From contig CM034104.1 of the NCBI GenBank assembly GCA_019914945.1, positions 2,730,501-2,794,500 of the forward strand: a stretch of DNA of 64,000 nt, given 5' to 3'. Under the pieces are notes generated by a model that was not told the origin of the DNA, did not search any database, and worked only from the letters and a program-made list of their open reading frames with translations. How positions within the stretch are numbered: the stretch's first letter is position 1; every line of letters begins with the position of its first letter. Both the position numbers and the translations under genes were made by a program. Below, in pieces: positions 45,995 to 59,220 of this stretch. Source of the stretch: Typha latifolia (lineage: Eukaryota > Streptophyta > Magnoliopsida > Poales > Typhaceae).

Positions 45995-47764
45995 ATGGTG
46001 TTGCTCCGCCACCTCCATGCCCATCTCCTAAAAGTAAAACGCTCGCCAAGACTTCCTTCCTTCGCTCTCTCCTCCACTTCCCAAAATTCCTCTCCTCCTC
46101 CTACCTGCAATTCCATTCCCCGCAAAGCCCACCAATCCATTCGCCGACTTTTAAAGTTCCTCTCCTCCTCTTCCCAAGATGCTCCTAACCCCGACCTCCC
46201 CGCCGCCCTCGCCGCACTCCGCACCTCGCCCCACTCTCTTTCCTCCTCCTCCGCCGCCGCAGTCGTCTCCGCCGCCGGAGACCCCCTCCTCTCCTTCGAC
46301 TTCTACCGCTTCCTCCGCTGCTCCCCACTCTTCCGACCCGACTCAGCCCTCTTCTGCTCCCTCCTCAAAACCCAGCTCGAATCCAAATCCCCCCACCAGT
46401 TCCGGATCCAGTACTACATCACGGAGATGAGGAAACGGGGAATCTCGCTTCTTCCCGACGAGTTCCGACCGCTCTACTCCTCTCTCTTCCCCGAAAGGCG
46501 TGACCTTGCGCGCTCCTTCCTCGACCAATTGGTGAAAACTCTCGGGCCCAGTTCGGGAATCTACGGCGTCGCCGTCTCGGTGCTCACGGGAGATGGATTA
46601 ATCGATGAGGCGGTAAAGACTTCGCAGCGAGCGAGGTCGGAGATCGAGCATTTCGAGCTTGGTTTCTACTCCAGCTTGATGGGTCTATATAGGATCTCCG
46701 GTGAGGGGAAGGCGGCGATGGAGGCGTTCTTGGAGATGGAAAAGAACGGAATTGATGCCGACGATGGGATTTATAGAGATTTGTTAAGGATTCTATCCCG
46801 AATTGGGTGGTTTAAGCTCGCATGGGTAGTGTTAGCAGAGAAGGCGAGTAGGATTAACTTTATGCCAGATGAAAGCTTGGGCTTGGTTCTACTGAAAGGA
46901 TTCTTGAAGCAGGGAATGATTTCGGAAGCTGGGTTTTTGATCAAACAAGGGATTTTTAAGAAAAAGGAGAGCTTTTTGGTTTTCGTGGAGGCAATGGTAG
47001 AGAAGAAGATGCCATTGGAGGCTTTTGAGTTCTTGACAGTTTCTGGCGAGCCAAAACTTTATGCTCCATTCCTCATTCTTGGATGTGGAAGGCTTGGTTT
47101 GATCGAAGAGGCCGAGAAGATTTATAATGAGATCAAATCTTTGGAAGGTAAGAGCACGGTAGAGTCAGTGTATGCTTCCATGATTCATGTGTACACGAAA
47201 GCATCATTGAGAACAAGGGCAGAGAAGGTGTTTGATGAAATGAATGCTTTGGGAGCTTTCAGTGGGGAAGCATGCTTGGATATGATGTCCATGTATGCAG
47301 AGATTGGCCTTCTTGAGGATGTAAGGAAGTTGTTTGTTAAATGGTCGCAGAGGGGTGTTTGCTTGGATATGCAAGGATATGCTGTTATGATTAAAGCTTT
47401 GATTAGAGCAGGCAAGCTAAATGAAGCAAGATTTTGTTTCTCTGAGATGGGCAGCAGAGGAATCCGACCAAGTTGTTATATTTATTCTCTTATGATGGAG
47501 GGATATCTCAAAGGTGGTCTTTTGTGCCATGCAGATAATTTGCTTGAAGAGTACAAGGGATTGGGGCTGAGTATAGAGGATGGGATTCTTGGAAGTAATG
47601 TTGCTCAGATATTGGTGAGAGTAGGCAGGTATGAAGAGCTCCATAGATGCTTGGATGGGTTTGCCAGAAGTGGATTGAAGTTTCCAAGAAAGAATGGAGC
47701 AATATTGAAGGAACTCTGCAGAGATGGATCATGTTTGAGAAAGATCGAGTATCTCACAATGTGA
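45995..47764 (+). CDS. P-class pentatricopeptide repeat protein (589 aa)
   Basis: Intronless, as is usual for plant PPR genes. The first 60 residues are rich in Ser, Arg and Lys and poor in acids, as expected of a mitochondrial or chloroplast transit peptide. From about residue 225 onward, 35-residue helical pairs recur, including FYSSLMGLYRISGEGKAAME, YASMIHVYTKASLRTRAEKV, YAVMIKALIRAGKLNEARFC and YSLMMEGYLKGGLLCHADNL. No E, DYW or SMR domain follows, so it is P-class: a sequence-specific organellar RNA-binding protein acting in processing, stability, splicing or translation. Its RNA target is not predictable here. The gene is tail-to-tail with SPL7, 357 bp from its stop, and an AT-rich MITE ends about 90 bp before the ATG. 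Orthologue name not assigned. Confidence 0.9.
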   Translation: MVLLRHLHAHLLKVKRSPRLPSFALSSTSQNSSPPPTCNSIPRKAHQSIRRLLKFLSSSSQDAPNPDLPAALAALRTSPHSLSSSSAAAVVSAAGDPLLSFDFYRFLRCSPLFRPDSALFCSLLKTQLESKSPHQFRIQYYITEMRKRGISLLPDEFRPLYSSLFPERRDLARSFLDQLVKTLGPSSGIYGVAVSVLTGDGLIDEAVKTSQRARSEIEHFELGFYSSLMGLYRISGEGKAAMEAFLEMEKNGIDADDGIYRDLLRILSRIGWFKLAWVVLAEKASRINFMPDESLGLVLLKGFLKQGMISEAGFLIKQGIFKKKESFLVFVEAMVEKKMPLEAFEFLTVSGEPKLYAPFLILGCGRLGLIEEAEKIYNEIKSLEGKSTVESVYASMIHVYTKASLRTRAEKVFDEMNALGAFSGEACLDMMSMYAEIGLLEDVRKLFVKWSQRGVCLDMQGYAVMIKALIRAGKLNEARFCFSEMGSRGIRPSCYIYSLMMEGYLKGGLLCHADNLLEEYKGLGLSIEDGILGSNVAQILVRVGRYEELHRCLDGFARSGLKFPRKNGAILKELCRDGSCLRKIEYLTM

Positions 47765-48121
47765 GGTTCACTTCAGTGATGATGACTAACATAGGTGGCT
47801 CTGTACATGAGAATTGTGATAAAAGTGAAGTAGACAATGGACAAGAAAGTCCCAGTTTCCTCTAAATTCTGGTCCTCCAAAGTTCAAGAGCATATAATCC
47901 TTGGGAGATGAGTGGTATGAAGCTCCAGTTGCCCTATTTTATAATTTAATTGTTGTGAGTTCATCAAAATATTTTGAATTGAGATGAATGACATTAGGGA
48001 TCAAAGTTTCCTCTGATTCTATTATCAAACAAGTGGAAGCCTCTATGTTGGAGCTTCACAATCTTATATCGTACAAGGAATTAGAGCTTTCTCTAGGATT
48101 AGCTTCCACTAAACAAGGGGA
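47765..48121. other. Short convergent spacer between the PPR and SPL7 genes
   Basis: Shared 3' space of two convergent genes; their 3' untranslated regions probably meet or overlap here. It ends in a 21-bp direct duplication (48097-48117 and 48120-48140) that continues over the SPL7 stop codon. Confidence 0.5.
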
Positions 48122-51100
48122 TTAGCTTCCACTAAACAAGCGCCTTTTAAGAGATATAACCATATCTCCAACATTATGAGGATGGACAAGAACAATACAT
48201 GCTACATAACACATGAGAACACTTACCACCGCAACTATTGCACTCTTTGTGCTCACCATTTTGCTAGGAAAGGTGTTAGACCATGGCTTGTGAACCCATG
48301 GAACATCCATGAATGGCTCGCATGTCCGCCTTTGGATTTTTCTCTCTGTGGCCATAAGGGGACAAATTTCATTCTGTTCTTCAGAATCCAGAGTTGTTGC
48401 CGAGCTGGAACCTTCTTGGTTACTCCCCTCTGCATCCTGAAACATAACAAAGATAAGAAGACGTTCTAATTAATTGATTTGGAATTCTGATGATGCTAGA
48501 AAGACCCTGAGGGTAATTCAGATGCAATTTAAGGATGGTACCAACAACCTGAATAGGCTCAGTGAACCAAGAATTTCTAATAAGGATGCCTGACGGTCCA
48601 GTCAGAAATATATATTTTAGGCAAGAACCAAACTTGGTTTCATTATTTTAGCAGTCAGTATTGGTAAGCACGATCGCAAATTAAAATTATTAACTTAGCT
48701 ATCACATGTAAGTATAACTAGTAAAACTAATAATATACGCAATCCTATATAAGAGATCCAGCATTTTTTTTTCATCAAAGAACAAGTTACAAACAAAGGT
48801 TCAATAAGAGCTAGCTGTAGAAAAAATAAGCAAAATTTTGACAACTAAAATTCATAATTCACCAAGGCAAGGGTAGAAAGTTTGTCAACTTACTTGAATC
48901 ATACAAGGCGTCATGTTGTCAAAGCCATTTCTGGCATAGTTTTCCTGCAAGTGAGGTCTAGAAGTTTTGTCTGCTGAATGAAGTCCTGAGCTCACATCAT
49001 TGGTTCTCTGTACAAGAATAGTTTCTCTTGCCTGATTTATGCAATGCAGGAAAGACTTCAAACCAGCATCAGGAGGGTCAGATTCTGCAATTTGTGAGGC
49101 ATCTAAATTCTGTATTATCTCTTGTGGGAAACAGAAGCTTTTCTTTTCTACTAAATACTTCAATAAAGAAGTGAATCTCTGTATATTTAGCGAACTGAAT
49201 AGTACTTTCTCTAATTGAGGCTCCTTAAGTAGCCATGCTATATCCAACAGTAGATCGGACATTGCAGCTTGTTTTGAAACAAAAGCTTCACAAAGGCCTC
49301 GAACTGCTTGATTATTGGTAGCTTGCAAGATGATTTTATTTACAGACAGAGTTTCACAAGAGGCTCCATACATTCTCTCCATTTTAGAACATGCATTCTT
49401 GTTTCCAAAAAGAACAGGAATAAAGTTGGATATTCCTAATTCATTTTCCACCTGTAAAGGTAAGCTGTTAATAATGGTGTTGCATTATGTTATAATATCA
49501 ATTAAAAAACTAATTAGCAGCTCTTTAATAGAAAATTTTCAAGCACTTTTTAACATCCAAAGAATGTCAATTAACTAATAAGCATAACCCTATAATATGT
49601 TGCTCCTGATATAACCAAATGTCACTAGTGTTATCTTCCTGATGTCATAGAAGATCTAGGAGTCACATAGTTACAGGTAATACTGTACACATTTTCTTAT
49701 CATCATATTATGTTGATAGAACTTAAAACATGTAGATTATAAACATGCCTAACAAGAACATCCTAGGCAACCTATATGAACTGATTACCATAAGAAATCC
49801 ATATTTAATCTGACAACTTCCAACCAGGACTCCACAAGGTTGAGTTCCTACTAATCTCTTTCCCAAAAGAAGATGCTAACAAAATGGAATTCCAATTAAC
49901 CTATTTCTATTTGAGGATCAACATCAGTTATCCAAGCGATGACCAGTTATAATGTTAAACCTATTATGCTGTGCCATGTTGAATTCTTTAAGGAATAGCA
50001 AGGTTCCATTCTAAAGAGCGCGCACACACACACATATGCAATAAAATATTCGAAATCAGTTGGGAACGGCAATATATTACAACAGAGACAAGTTTATAAT
50101 AGGTTCTAAAAATAGTTGTGGCTTAACTTTCTCCAACTTAATATCCATGGTCTTCTTACCTGATTGCATTATTAGGTTCCAACTTCCAAGAATAATGGTC
50201 CTACAGGAAATTCAAACATGATATCTTGATTAGGACTTGGACAGTAATTGGCTCATGAGCCAATAGGCTGCCATGCTTAACATGCAGCAGCTAAGGTCTT
50301 GGATCACATGTTGTAGTGCATACATTAATGATCCTAGTGCACCTTATTAGGCTATAATAAGAGTTCAAAAGCACCAGTGGGCTTGACTTAATAATCTGAA
50401 GAGGGATATTTGTTCTCTCTTAAGAACCAGTTAGATTTAGGAACTACAAATGCTTTCTACAATCACAGCTGCAATTGTTGAGATGCATATGCTACTTCAT
50501 TGTCAGAGCTGTTCATATCTGAGTATATATTGACCTTAATTTTAACCTAGGTCAGTGATTCCTGTTGACCGAGGTACAGAACAAAATAATAGCTTTGCTG
50601 CAGTTCAATATCTAGTTCTTACACTATTTTTATCTAGATGTTACCTGAATTTGCCCTTGGTTTACCTGTAACCAAAATTTGTGCTTATACACACACACAC
50701 CAAGTGTACAGTTTACATGTAATAAGTATTAATAGAGCTGTTGTTTCATGAACTGAACCCCAAAATACCAGGATTTGAGGGCTTAGACTCTCAATTTATG
50801 GTTGGCAAAGACTAAAATGAGGGCAAAATTTCCCTATATTTTCCTTTCCAATGGAAGTTGCGCTCCACTTCCATTGGGAAATGTTTTTGACAAGTAGCAA
50901 AGCATGCAAAAAAATACAACAAAGTAAAAGTTATTAAAGCTTGAATGCTGAAACACTACAAACTGAGAAACATTAGTGGCTAATGATAACCATGTAAATG
51001 CAGCAAATAAATCAGAAAATTTAGCCTGTAATGCACAAACCTCAATAAATGCAGGGCCGAAATCTTTTGCATCCGTCTGAAGCATGCTAACTCTGAACAT

Positions 51101-54100
51101 TTCGTGCTCGTCTTCACATATGGAGTCCAAGCCACTTCCATTGGGTACGATGGTCTTTACATGAGAGATAGCATGACAAGAATCTAATTCCAGATATTTA
51201 CCAGCAAAAGACACAAGAAACCTGCTTTGAAGTGAAAATTTCTAGTTAAACAAGACTATGCATGGTGAAAATTTTCAATTATCAAGCAATTGATATGAAC
51301 TGAACTTCTGGATTATGAAAAGACAAAATATTGAGATATTGTAAGCAGATCAACATGGCACCAAACACATTTTTGCAAGTAATCACCTTAAAGCTCAAAT
51401 AATTTTCCCCAAATTTTCCCTCAAATATGTGTTAGAAAAGAAAAATCAATTTTTTTCTAATTAGAATATGAAAAATTAATTCAATAGTTAAAGAGTATCA
51501 TGAATTAGATGAAAAACAAGGGAAACATAATTACTGCAATTTCTATTGACCCTCCATCCCAAAACACAAAATTAGAATCATAGCTAGATCATTTAGTCTT
51601 AATTACCTGTATTGTTATTGAATGCGAAAATGTAGGTCGAAACAACTCTAAACCTCAGGGAGGACATTAGATGACTGCATGGGAGAAAAATGTAAATAGA
51701 TTCAATTGAAGAGTTGCTACCGATACATGATTGGGGTAGGAGGGTTAATAGGCTTAAAAAGTGTATAGCCGTTGGCTACCAGAACTGTCCAACAGTCAAG
51801 TGCACTATGGTGCCAAAAGAAATCAGAATGGTAACAGAGGTTGATCAATGCAATCAAATCAGCTCATAAGACGATTAGAAATAGCAAGGCACATTTTAAC
51901 AAGCTGAGCATCAAATCCCCTACAGCTGAGACTAGAGTAATACTCGGGAAGTTTACATGGACCATGATCTCTAAACTGCACTAATGGTTTTGCTGGTGAA
52001 GTAATGTCAGCGGAAGCAAATACAGTTACACAGGCATAACCCATCATTTGGCCCATCCTAATACAAAACTGCATTAATATAGGTACAAATGGAATGGCAA
52101 TGGATGTGGATCAAAGACCTAATCACAACTCGTTTACAAAATCTATTTTTGGTATGCTGGGATCATTCAGGAGGCCTTCAAGAGATCATTCAGGTGGCAG
52201 AATATATATATAACCAAATTATGGTATAGTTGGATGTTTTAGGAGCTTGATCATTTGTTAGGAAATCTAAATACAAAATATTCATCATCACAGCTTTCCA
52301 AAAGATTTAAAGTGTAAGTTTGTCGCTTTCAAATATAATGATCGAGGTAAAAGTAGCCAAACTAATAGTTTGAGATTGAAATTCAATATCAAGCATTTAT
52401 GCCTTCTCTCTATGCAAGACAAAAGTTTGACAGTAGCTGCAACATAAAGCAAACGAAATCTGCAAATGTGCAGTTAGAGGGCAAGTTGATAATCAAATAG
52501 CACATTACCGACAGTTGGGCTTGTTTAGATTTCTGCCACAGACAATAAACTCAATTGGTTTGCCAGACTCGAAAAAGTTAGGGTAAACATAATGAAGCCT
52601 GGGAACTTGCACCTCCATCTTAATGTTTGTCATTGATGTCCCGTCTGATAATAAGAAAAAAAAAAGGTATTTGAAAACTAGAATGAAAGAGTATAGTCCT
52701 TCGGAATAATGTGGACAATAGTTCATTAAGGAGAAACTCAAAGCATGAGATTTCAGTAGAATTGATATGGCAGATATACATGTTGATCCTAATAACACCA
52801 ACTCAATCATGAATACATCCTATTAGATTGTTCTATAACAACACCTAACTCCCTCCTTACTGTTCAACTTGCAATAAGTATTGAGAATTACCTAGAGAGT
52901 TTTTTAATTATACCCCTGGTTTGTATCCTCTTCCTCAAATGCAGACTACAACATAGTTATTACTAAGAGCATAGTTGGAATTTCAAGAAGATAATGTCAA
53001 TAGGTTCTGGGAAGAAAATAAGTTGACAGCAAAAAGGCATGGTCTGATAAAGTTGACCTCAACATTTTCAGGTAACTTTTGAGTTTTGAGTAAAGAAGTT
53101 GGAGTTGCATTCAGTATCACTTGATCCTAAACAGAAATCTGTTCAGACTAATGTAATAGCACCCTACACTTAACAATATACATTCTCCCTATATGAAGTT
53201 GTCCTACAACGAGGAGTTCTACTTGTGAATAAATTTCTAAATTACTTTGAACCTATGACCAGCTTATGTATCTAGTACATTAATAATGTGCAGCTATGAA
53301 TATATTTCAAACCTTATGGAGCCTACTTGATCGAGCTTACTTGATCAAGGCAACTCATGATCAAGCTTGGCTCGAAATTATTTTCGAGCATATTTTGAAG
53401 ATCATGCTCAGCTCAGCTCATTTCCGAGCCAAGCTCTAGCCGGCTCAATTATATTGACAGCCCTAGTTAAAGGGTTGAGTTTCATTAACTTGTATCACAT
53501 GAAAGTAAAAGGCAGGTAAAATTAAGTACCTCGAATAGTGCTCCTATGATGAATGTGCATTAGCTATTTGTTTTGGTTGTTGACTTTCCATTAAACAAGA
53601 ATAATGTATATATTTGTATAGAGGGCATCTCAATGTATGAGGCTCCTACCTTTGGGGGTCTTGGGTGGGAATATTTACACAATACCCTTATTCCTGAAGA
53701 GGTTATTTCCAAGACTTGAAACCAATGATCTCTTATGTACAAAAGGCAAATTTATATCGTGATCATAATCTTCCATCATGCTAGACAATATACAGTGTAG
53801 ATATCTGATTTCACCAAGAAGTACCATATAGAAATAGGATGTGTCACATACAAGAACAAATATACTACATTATATGCGCCAAAGAAAATAGCAGTTAAGT
53901 CACATTGAATATGTAGAAAAAATTGATGAACTTACTGCTCCCATTTGATAAATATACCTTCAAGAATTTGAAACATGATGTTATTGAGATTAATATGAAT
54001 GTTGCCTCTTCCTGTCAGCAAACTTCCATGTGCATATATCAACTCTTTCACATAGCAGGCTGCATCTCTGGATAACTGCATAGAGAATAGACAGCAACCA

Positions 54101-57100
54101 TATCCAATTGGATTCAGCTTTAACTTGAAAGCATCCGCAAAACAGAAACTGGATAGCCTGGAATGATCTAATGTTCTAAAATATAAGAGGGTTCTCTTAA
54201 GGTACTAGGAAACAGACAAAGCTCCTAAAAGAAACTTTACGACAGTAAGTTCAACAGAAATGCAGGCCCCATATCAAGAAGTATAAATACATCTTATGCT
54301 ACTTATATAATGCTAATTTTATTATGTAACAAGTTGAGTCAAGAAGCAGTACAAAATAATCTTTTAGTGCACAGATTCTGTAGAATCTGCATGAAGTTCC
54401 AAATATCTATTTATGGATGTTACTATTATAAGCCACCATAGATCATGATTGGGCATGCAGACAAAACCAGTTTAGTATCAACACTGCAAGAGCACTAAAA
54501 TGAGGGCCTTGGCATGTTAGAACATAGCCTTGACACTCAAATATACTGAGAGCAGGTTCATAAAGCTGATTCTCAAGAAATAGTTACTTTTACCATCATT
54601 CAAGTAATTCATATCCTTTTCCAAGCTGGCAGAAGAATGATACATGTATCTTACTGACATGCACCTAGGATACCATTGAGGTGTCCAATTTATGTAACAG
54701 ACCTATTCTTTGATCTTTAGAAGAAGTAAATGCCAAATCAATTACAACTAAACATATGGGAAAGACAATTTGACATGTAAGTTGCTTACTTTATTTCATA
54801 TCATAGACGACTAATTCCATATCTTTTCGTAATACTACTAAGCAAAGAAATACTTGGCAGTAGAGCAGAAAGTATTTGACAATCATATCCATCCTCTATC
54901 GTTGTGCATCATATAGACCAATAGGCTCTTAACCAAGAGCAATTAAATAAGTACCTTGTCCCACATGTGCTGCGGCATTGCAATAAAAACAGTCAAGATA
55001 GTACATCCAGGACGGATATAACCCTCCAGCTCAACGGGCATACTTGCCAACCACTGAAGAATCTACGTTTGTGGGAGAAAGCCAATGATTAGGCTCCATC
55101 GACTTCAAGAATTGAAAGTTTATTTCAACCAACTTGTACCCATACCTGGTTCCGAAGTTCTCTAGGAAACTCAGCAGGATTCCAGTCATAAAGCTTGAAT
55201 GAAATCCTGCCTGTTGGACACTACAATATGAGATGCATCATTGCTTGGTAAGAAAGTGCTAATATATAGGACTACTAAACAAGAATTGCAGAAAACCTTT
55301 CAAAAAGTTGAATTAGATTATTAGAAGAAAGATGACAACAGCTTCTAATATGCAAAAACAGGAAGATGTGCCTACCTCAGATGTGTAAGTTATCTTGTTG
55401 TCACAAAATGTAGAAGAAACCATGGTTTTTGAATAATCAACTTTGTCAACTATGTAAGCTTCATCAGTTGCAGTAAAAGATGTGACACATTTGCTATTCA
55501 AACTGTTGATTGAGGAAAATGGAGAATGATAGCCTTCTTCACACTCTGACAATGTTTCGTTCTCTATTACTCTGTTCTCAACTGAATCACGTCCAAATCC
55601 ATTTAACAACTCTGCAAGAAACAGAGAGGAAAGTCAAAAGCAAGATCTCCTAGTACAAAGATTCTATTTTGCTAATGCCCAAAATAAATCAGCAAATGTT
55701 TGGAGTTTGGACTAGCTTTAATAAGCCAAGAAAGGTTGCAATTTTAACAAAAGATAAGTTCGCTTCAAAACCACAAACTACAGAACTATACCAAGTATTC
55801 AACCAACATCCAGTTGGATGAGTCCAAACATAAAGCAACCTAACAAAATATAACAGCCAAATTGTTCCTTCTGATTGCTACGAAATTCAGTGCGTGTGAC
55901 ATTGTAAAGAGCCCCATGAATGATAAGAAAAAAGCTAATTTCGTCTAACACAGAATTTTATATAGAAGATTTTGGAGTATGAACCCTCATCAATCAAGTT
56001 CTTTCTAGGTATAAAATCTATAAAAGTATGCAGACATACTAATTTTAACCATAAGTCCTTTGACCAGCAGTGTTCCATACAGATATTCAATGTTTACATT
56101 GCAACCAAGGAAATGAAAGAGATAAGATTGTCTATTGTAGTTGATGGCTAGGCTACTATGGGCGTGTACCTTCTTTAGGGGTTCATGGTATGGTCAAGAT
56201 CAACCATAAGTCCGCAATGATTGGGTGTTGATACAACTTGGGTTGGACCTAGTTATCTCAAGCTGAATCATTTTTGTTTTCAAATAATAAAGATTCTAGC
56301 TGTCGCATTCGAACGCCCCGTTCGAACGTCTGCATACGTTCACAAATACAGATAACGCGTTTTGCTTGTTCGAATGTGCCCGTCCCTGTTCAAATGTCTG
56401 CACATATTTGCAAATACAATGTGTTTTGCTCGTTTGAATGCGCTCGGCGAGGATGCATTGTTTTAGAGTTATATTTTATTTGTTTTACTTGCTAGATTAG
56501 CCTTTAAATATGTGGAAGGTAACCTTATTGAGGTATTGAATGAATTGAGTTTCTTCTCCAAATATTCTCCTCCTCTCTTGTTCCCTCCTACCACAGCTAT
56601 GCCGCCTCTAACCCCGTCAACCAACCTACCACCTTAGACTCTTGGAGGAGGCCCACTTCTCCATTTTCTTCTACTCTCTATACCATCACCTTAACCCTAT
56701 CCACCATCCCTAATCTTCCACCACCATCAATTTCACCGGTGCCACCCCATCATCGTCGGTCTACCACCACCATATTCCACCTAGGAATCTATTGCTCCAT
56801 CCACGGATCTCAATTCTCACTCGAATCTAGATTCATCAGTTTTGACCTTCCGATCTTCGTGTACTATTTTGACGATATCTCTCAATCTAGCCATCCTATT
56901 CAAGTGAAATTAGATTCATTTTGGAAAGCTATGTTCCAAGACTATAACATATCAAAATTTCACATCGATCCAACGGTTATATCCGTCAGAACAAATCTTG
57001 AATGCTCCATGCAAATTCCTACTCAAATATGGTTGCGAGTCGGATCAACCCTTTTAAAGGGAGATCGTATCAGGTGTAAAAGAACCAATGCTCAACTCGA

Positions 57101-59220
57101 CTTTATTACTAGTATGAATAAAGATAGTCATCTCAAGTGCACATGAGATACTACCAAAGGTTTATCACTAGGGTACTAAGCGATAAAGCCATAATGATGG
57201 GTCACATCATTGATCAATGTAAATGATAAGGTAAGTCAGCTCTAGTATAATGATTCAACCATATATTCAGAATAGTTATACACAATATATGATAAGCAGA
57301 ATTGGAATATGAGGAGGTCTTTCTTTTGTGTTCATGAGTATGCATTTTTGAGAAATTATTCGAGTTACTTATTGATCTAGAAATGACTTATGAAACATGT
57401 AAATAAAGAACACAACTCTTTTTTGAGGAACGTAGTTACTTTATACTATTATGTATATTGTTATGAAATCAATCCATTTAGTAAATTCTGAAATTCTATT
57501 TGCATTGCGCATATGCTAGGATTCTGTTTCATTATGAGTGCAAGTCTCCTACTAAGTTGTTAGCTCATCAGACACATTGTGTTTCTTTTCCAAATATCAA
57601 GGAAACCAAATTAATTGCAGCGGAAGGAGAGAAGAAACTAGTTAAAATGTTCCTTTTTATTGACCTTCTATTTTAGTTGTAATAACAGTGGATTATTGGT
57701 AGGATTGTGATTGGAAGATTTGTAATAGTTAATACTATTTGGATTGATTTATTTGAATGTTCTTGATTTCTTATTCACCAATTCTTTCATGTTAGATTAG
57801 AATTTTCCACCTTTAATGTTTGTAATAGATCGTAAGACTAGCGTCCTGGATCTTTGCTTGGGGAGGGAGGGCCCTCTCTAGATCCAGGTTGTGACACTAA
57901 ACAACTACATTTTCTTAAGATGCAAACTAAGACAAACATAAGAATTATCACCACCCCAACACAACGAAGAATTTGTAGCAAAGCATTTATTTAACTGACA
58001 ATCTGTTTAATTAAGAGTCAAAAATTACTTGCTGCATTGCAGTAAGAGATTAATGGAATAAAAAGATCCATATAACTGACACCAAGTAGTAGGGACTAAA
58101 GACTTGGTTTCTGTTGTTGCTGTTGTCGTCACAGATATTGTTGTTCAACAGAATCACATAGATATATTCCACATGAATAAAAGCTGGTATAGGCTGAAGA
58201 GTAGTGTAACTGTACCTTTCGTTGGTTTTAAGATGCGAATAACATCAGTTGGAATGTCTTTGTGAGGTTGTCCATCATTTCCAACCATGGTTATAAGATC
58301 ATTGTGTCTCCTACGCCTTCTATTGTTATGCCGCTCGAGTTTTCTACGACAACTACGTTTGCCATCATCAAAGTCTAGCAACAGATGAAACCTGACAAAA
58401 TGTATCAATCAATATGGTTGTTTAAAATTTTGTTCTTCCGCAAAGCTTTGAAGTTTCAAGTCGTATAAACAAAGTATTACACCAAGCAGAACTAAACCCA
58501 CGAAATCTTCCAATTGAACTGATCAAGATAAAAGGTTTAAGATCTTAAAACCCAACGGCGTGATCTTCTAATGAACTCGGAACAGAGAATGCTTCAAAAT
58601 CCTTTTACCACTAGTCAAGGACATAACAATCAAATAAGTTGTGAAGCGACTAATAGGATCCCAAAAAAATCCGAATCATCTCGAGAGAGAACTTACTTGC
58701 CGCACTGCTGGCAATACCGCTTGTACTCCCCATCAATAACCACCGCCGGCGAATAAGCGCATCGGAGGCACACGCGATGCCGCCTATGGTACCCCTTGAG
58801 TTCCGTTATGTCGTCCCCGCACCCCGTGACCTGGCACCGCACGTGCTCCACCGCCCTCCTCACACGCTTCCTCCTCCCTCCCTTCTCCACCGCCGCCGCC
58901 GTGTCGGGGCACGTGCACGGGACCCTCCCGGACGAGTAGTTCGAGCAGAGGATTCTCGGATCTCGCTTCCGTGCGCGGCTCGCAGCCGGCGGCAGAAGAG
59001 GTAGCGCCGCCGCCGCCGCCTGTTGCGGCGGCGGCTGAGGAGGAGGAGGAGGAGGAGAAGCGTACCAAGGGGGGAGGAGGAGGAGAGGGTCATCATCGTC
59101 ATCGTGGATGGGGAAATCCATGAGACCACACCATTCCAACGCTGCCACCGATGCCGATGCCGATGCCGATGCCGATGCCGATGCCGACTCTCCACGCGAA
59201 GCGGCGATCGGGGGATTCAT
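48122..59220 (-). CDS. SPL7: SPL7-type SBP-box transcription factor
   Basis: Likely orthologue of Arabidopsis SPL7, rice SPL9 and algal CRR1, the regulator of copper-deficiency responses, which binds GTAC cores. Minus-strand exons: 59220-58697, 58391-58216, 55611-55376, 55220-55146, 55062-54955, 54075-53958, 52644-52509, 51221-51041, 49451-48894, 48436-48122, closing in phase to 808 aa (AtSPL7 is about 800). The SBP domain spans exons 1-2: CQVTGCGDDITELKGYHRRH, then RVCLRCA, where the fourth ligand of the first zinc site is Cys instead of His, as in the SPL7 clade; then YCQQCGKFHLLLDFD and the basic nuclear signal KRSCRRKLERHNNRRRRRH. Exon 1 encodes an Ala-Ser repeat from a hexanucleotide tract and an acidic/proline-rich segment. 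Exons 4-8 match the conserved SPL7 middle region (ISFKLYDWNPAEFPRELRNQ). The last exon has one hydrophobic helix (IVAVVSVLMCYVACIVLV), a possible membrane anchor. Confidence 0.93.
53325..53466. repeat. GAGCTC-word interspersed repeat, copy 4 (SPL7 intron)
   Basis: TCGAGCTTACTTGATCAAGG, GCTCAGCTCAGCTCATTTCC and GAGCCAAGCTCTAGCCGGCT words, ending GACAGCCCTAG. It sits between the SPL7 exons at 53958-54075 and 52509-52644. Confidence 0.5.
56270..57180. mobile_element. Unclassified insertion in SPL7 intron 2
   Basis: GC content and word use differ from the surrounding intron. It begins with a roughly 65-bp imperfect tandem pair (56317-56380 and 56390-56452, both with TTTTGCTTGTTCGAATG / TTTTGCTCGTTTGAATG-like cores). 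Pyrimidine-rich sequence follows (56560-56770), then an open frame at 56739-57146 without a recognised domain. The layout recalls a solo LTR plus leader of a retrotransposon, but no primer-binding site or protease/RT motif was seen. Confidence 0.35.
59148..59190 (-). repeat. In-frame hexanucleotide repeat in SPL7 exon 1
   Basis: About seven GCATCG-type units on the coding strand encode alternating Ala-Ser near residues 12-24. Being a hexamer, length changes keep the frame. Confidence 0.9.

Noticed and set aside
56739..57146. 135-codon open frame in SPL7 intron 2
   Set aside because: No recognised motif and non-coding-looking codon use; kept only as part of the unclassified insertion.
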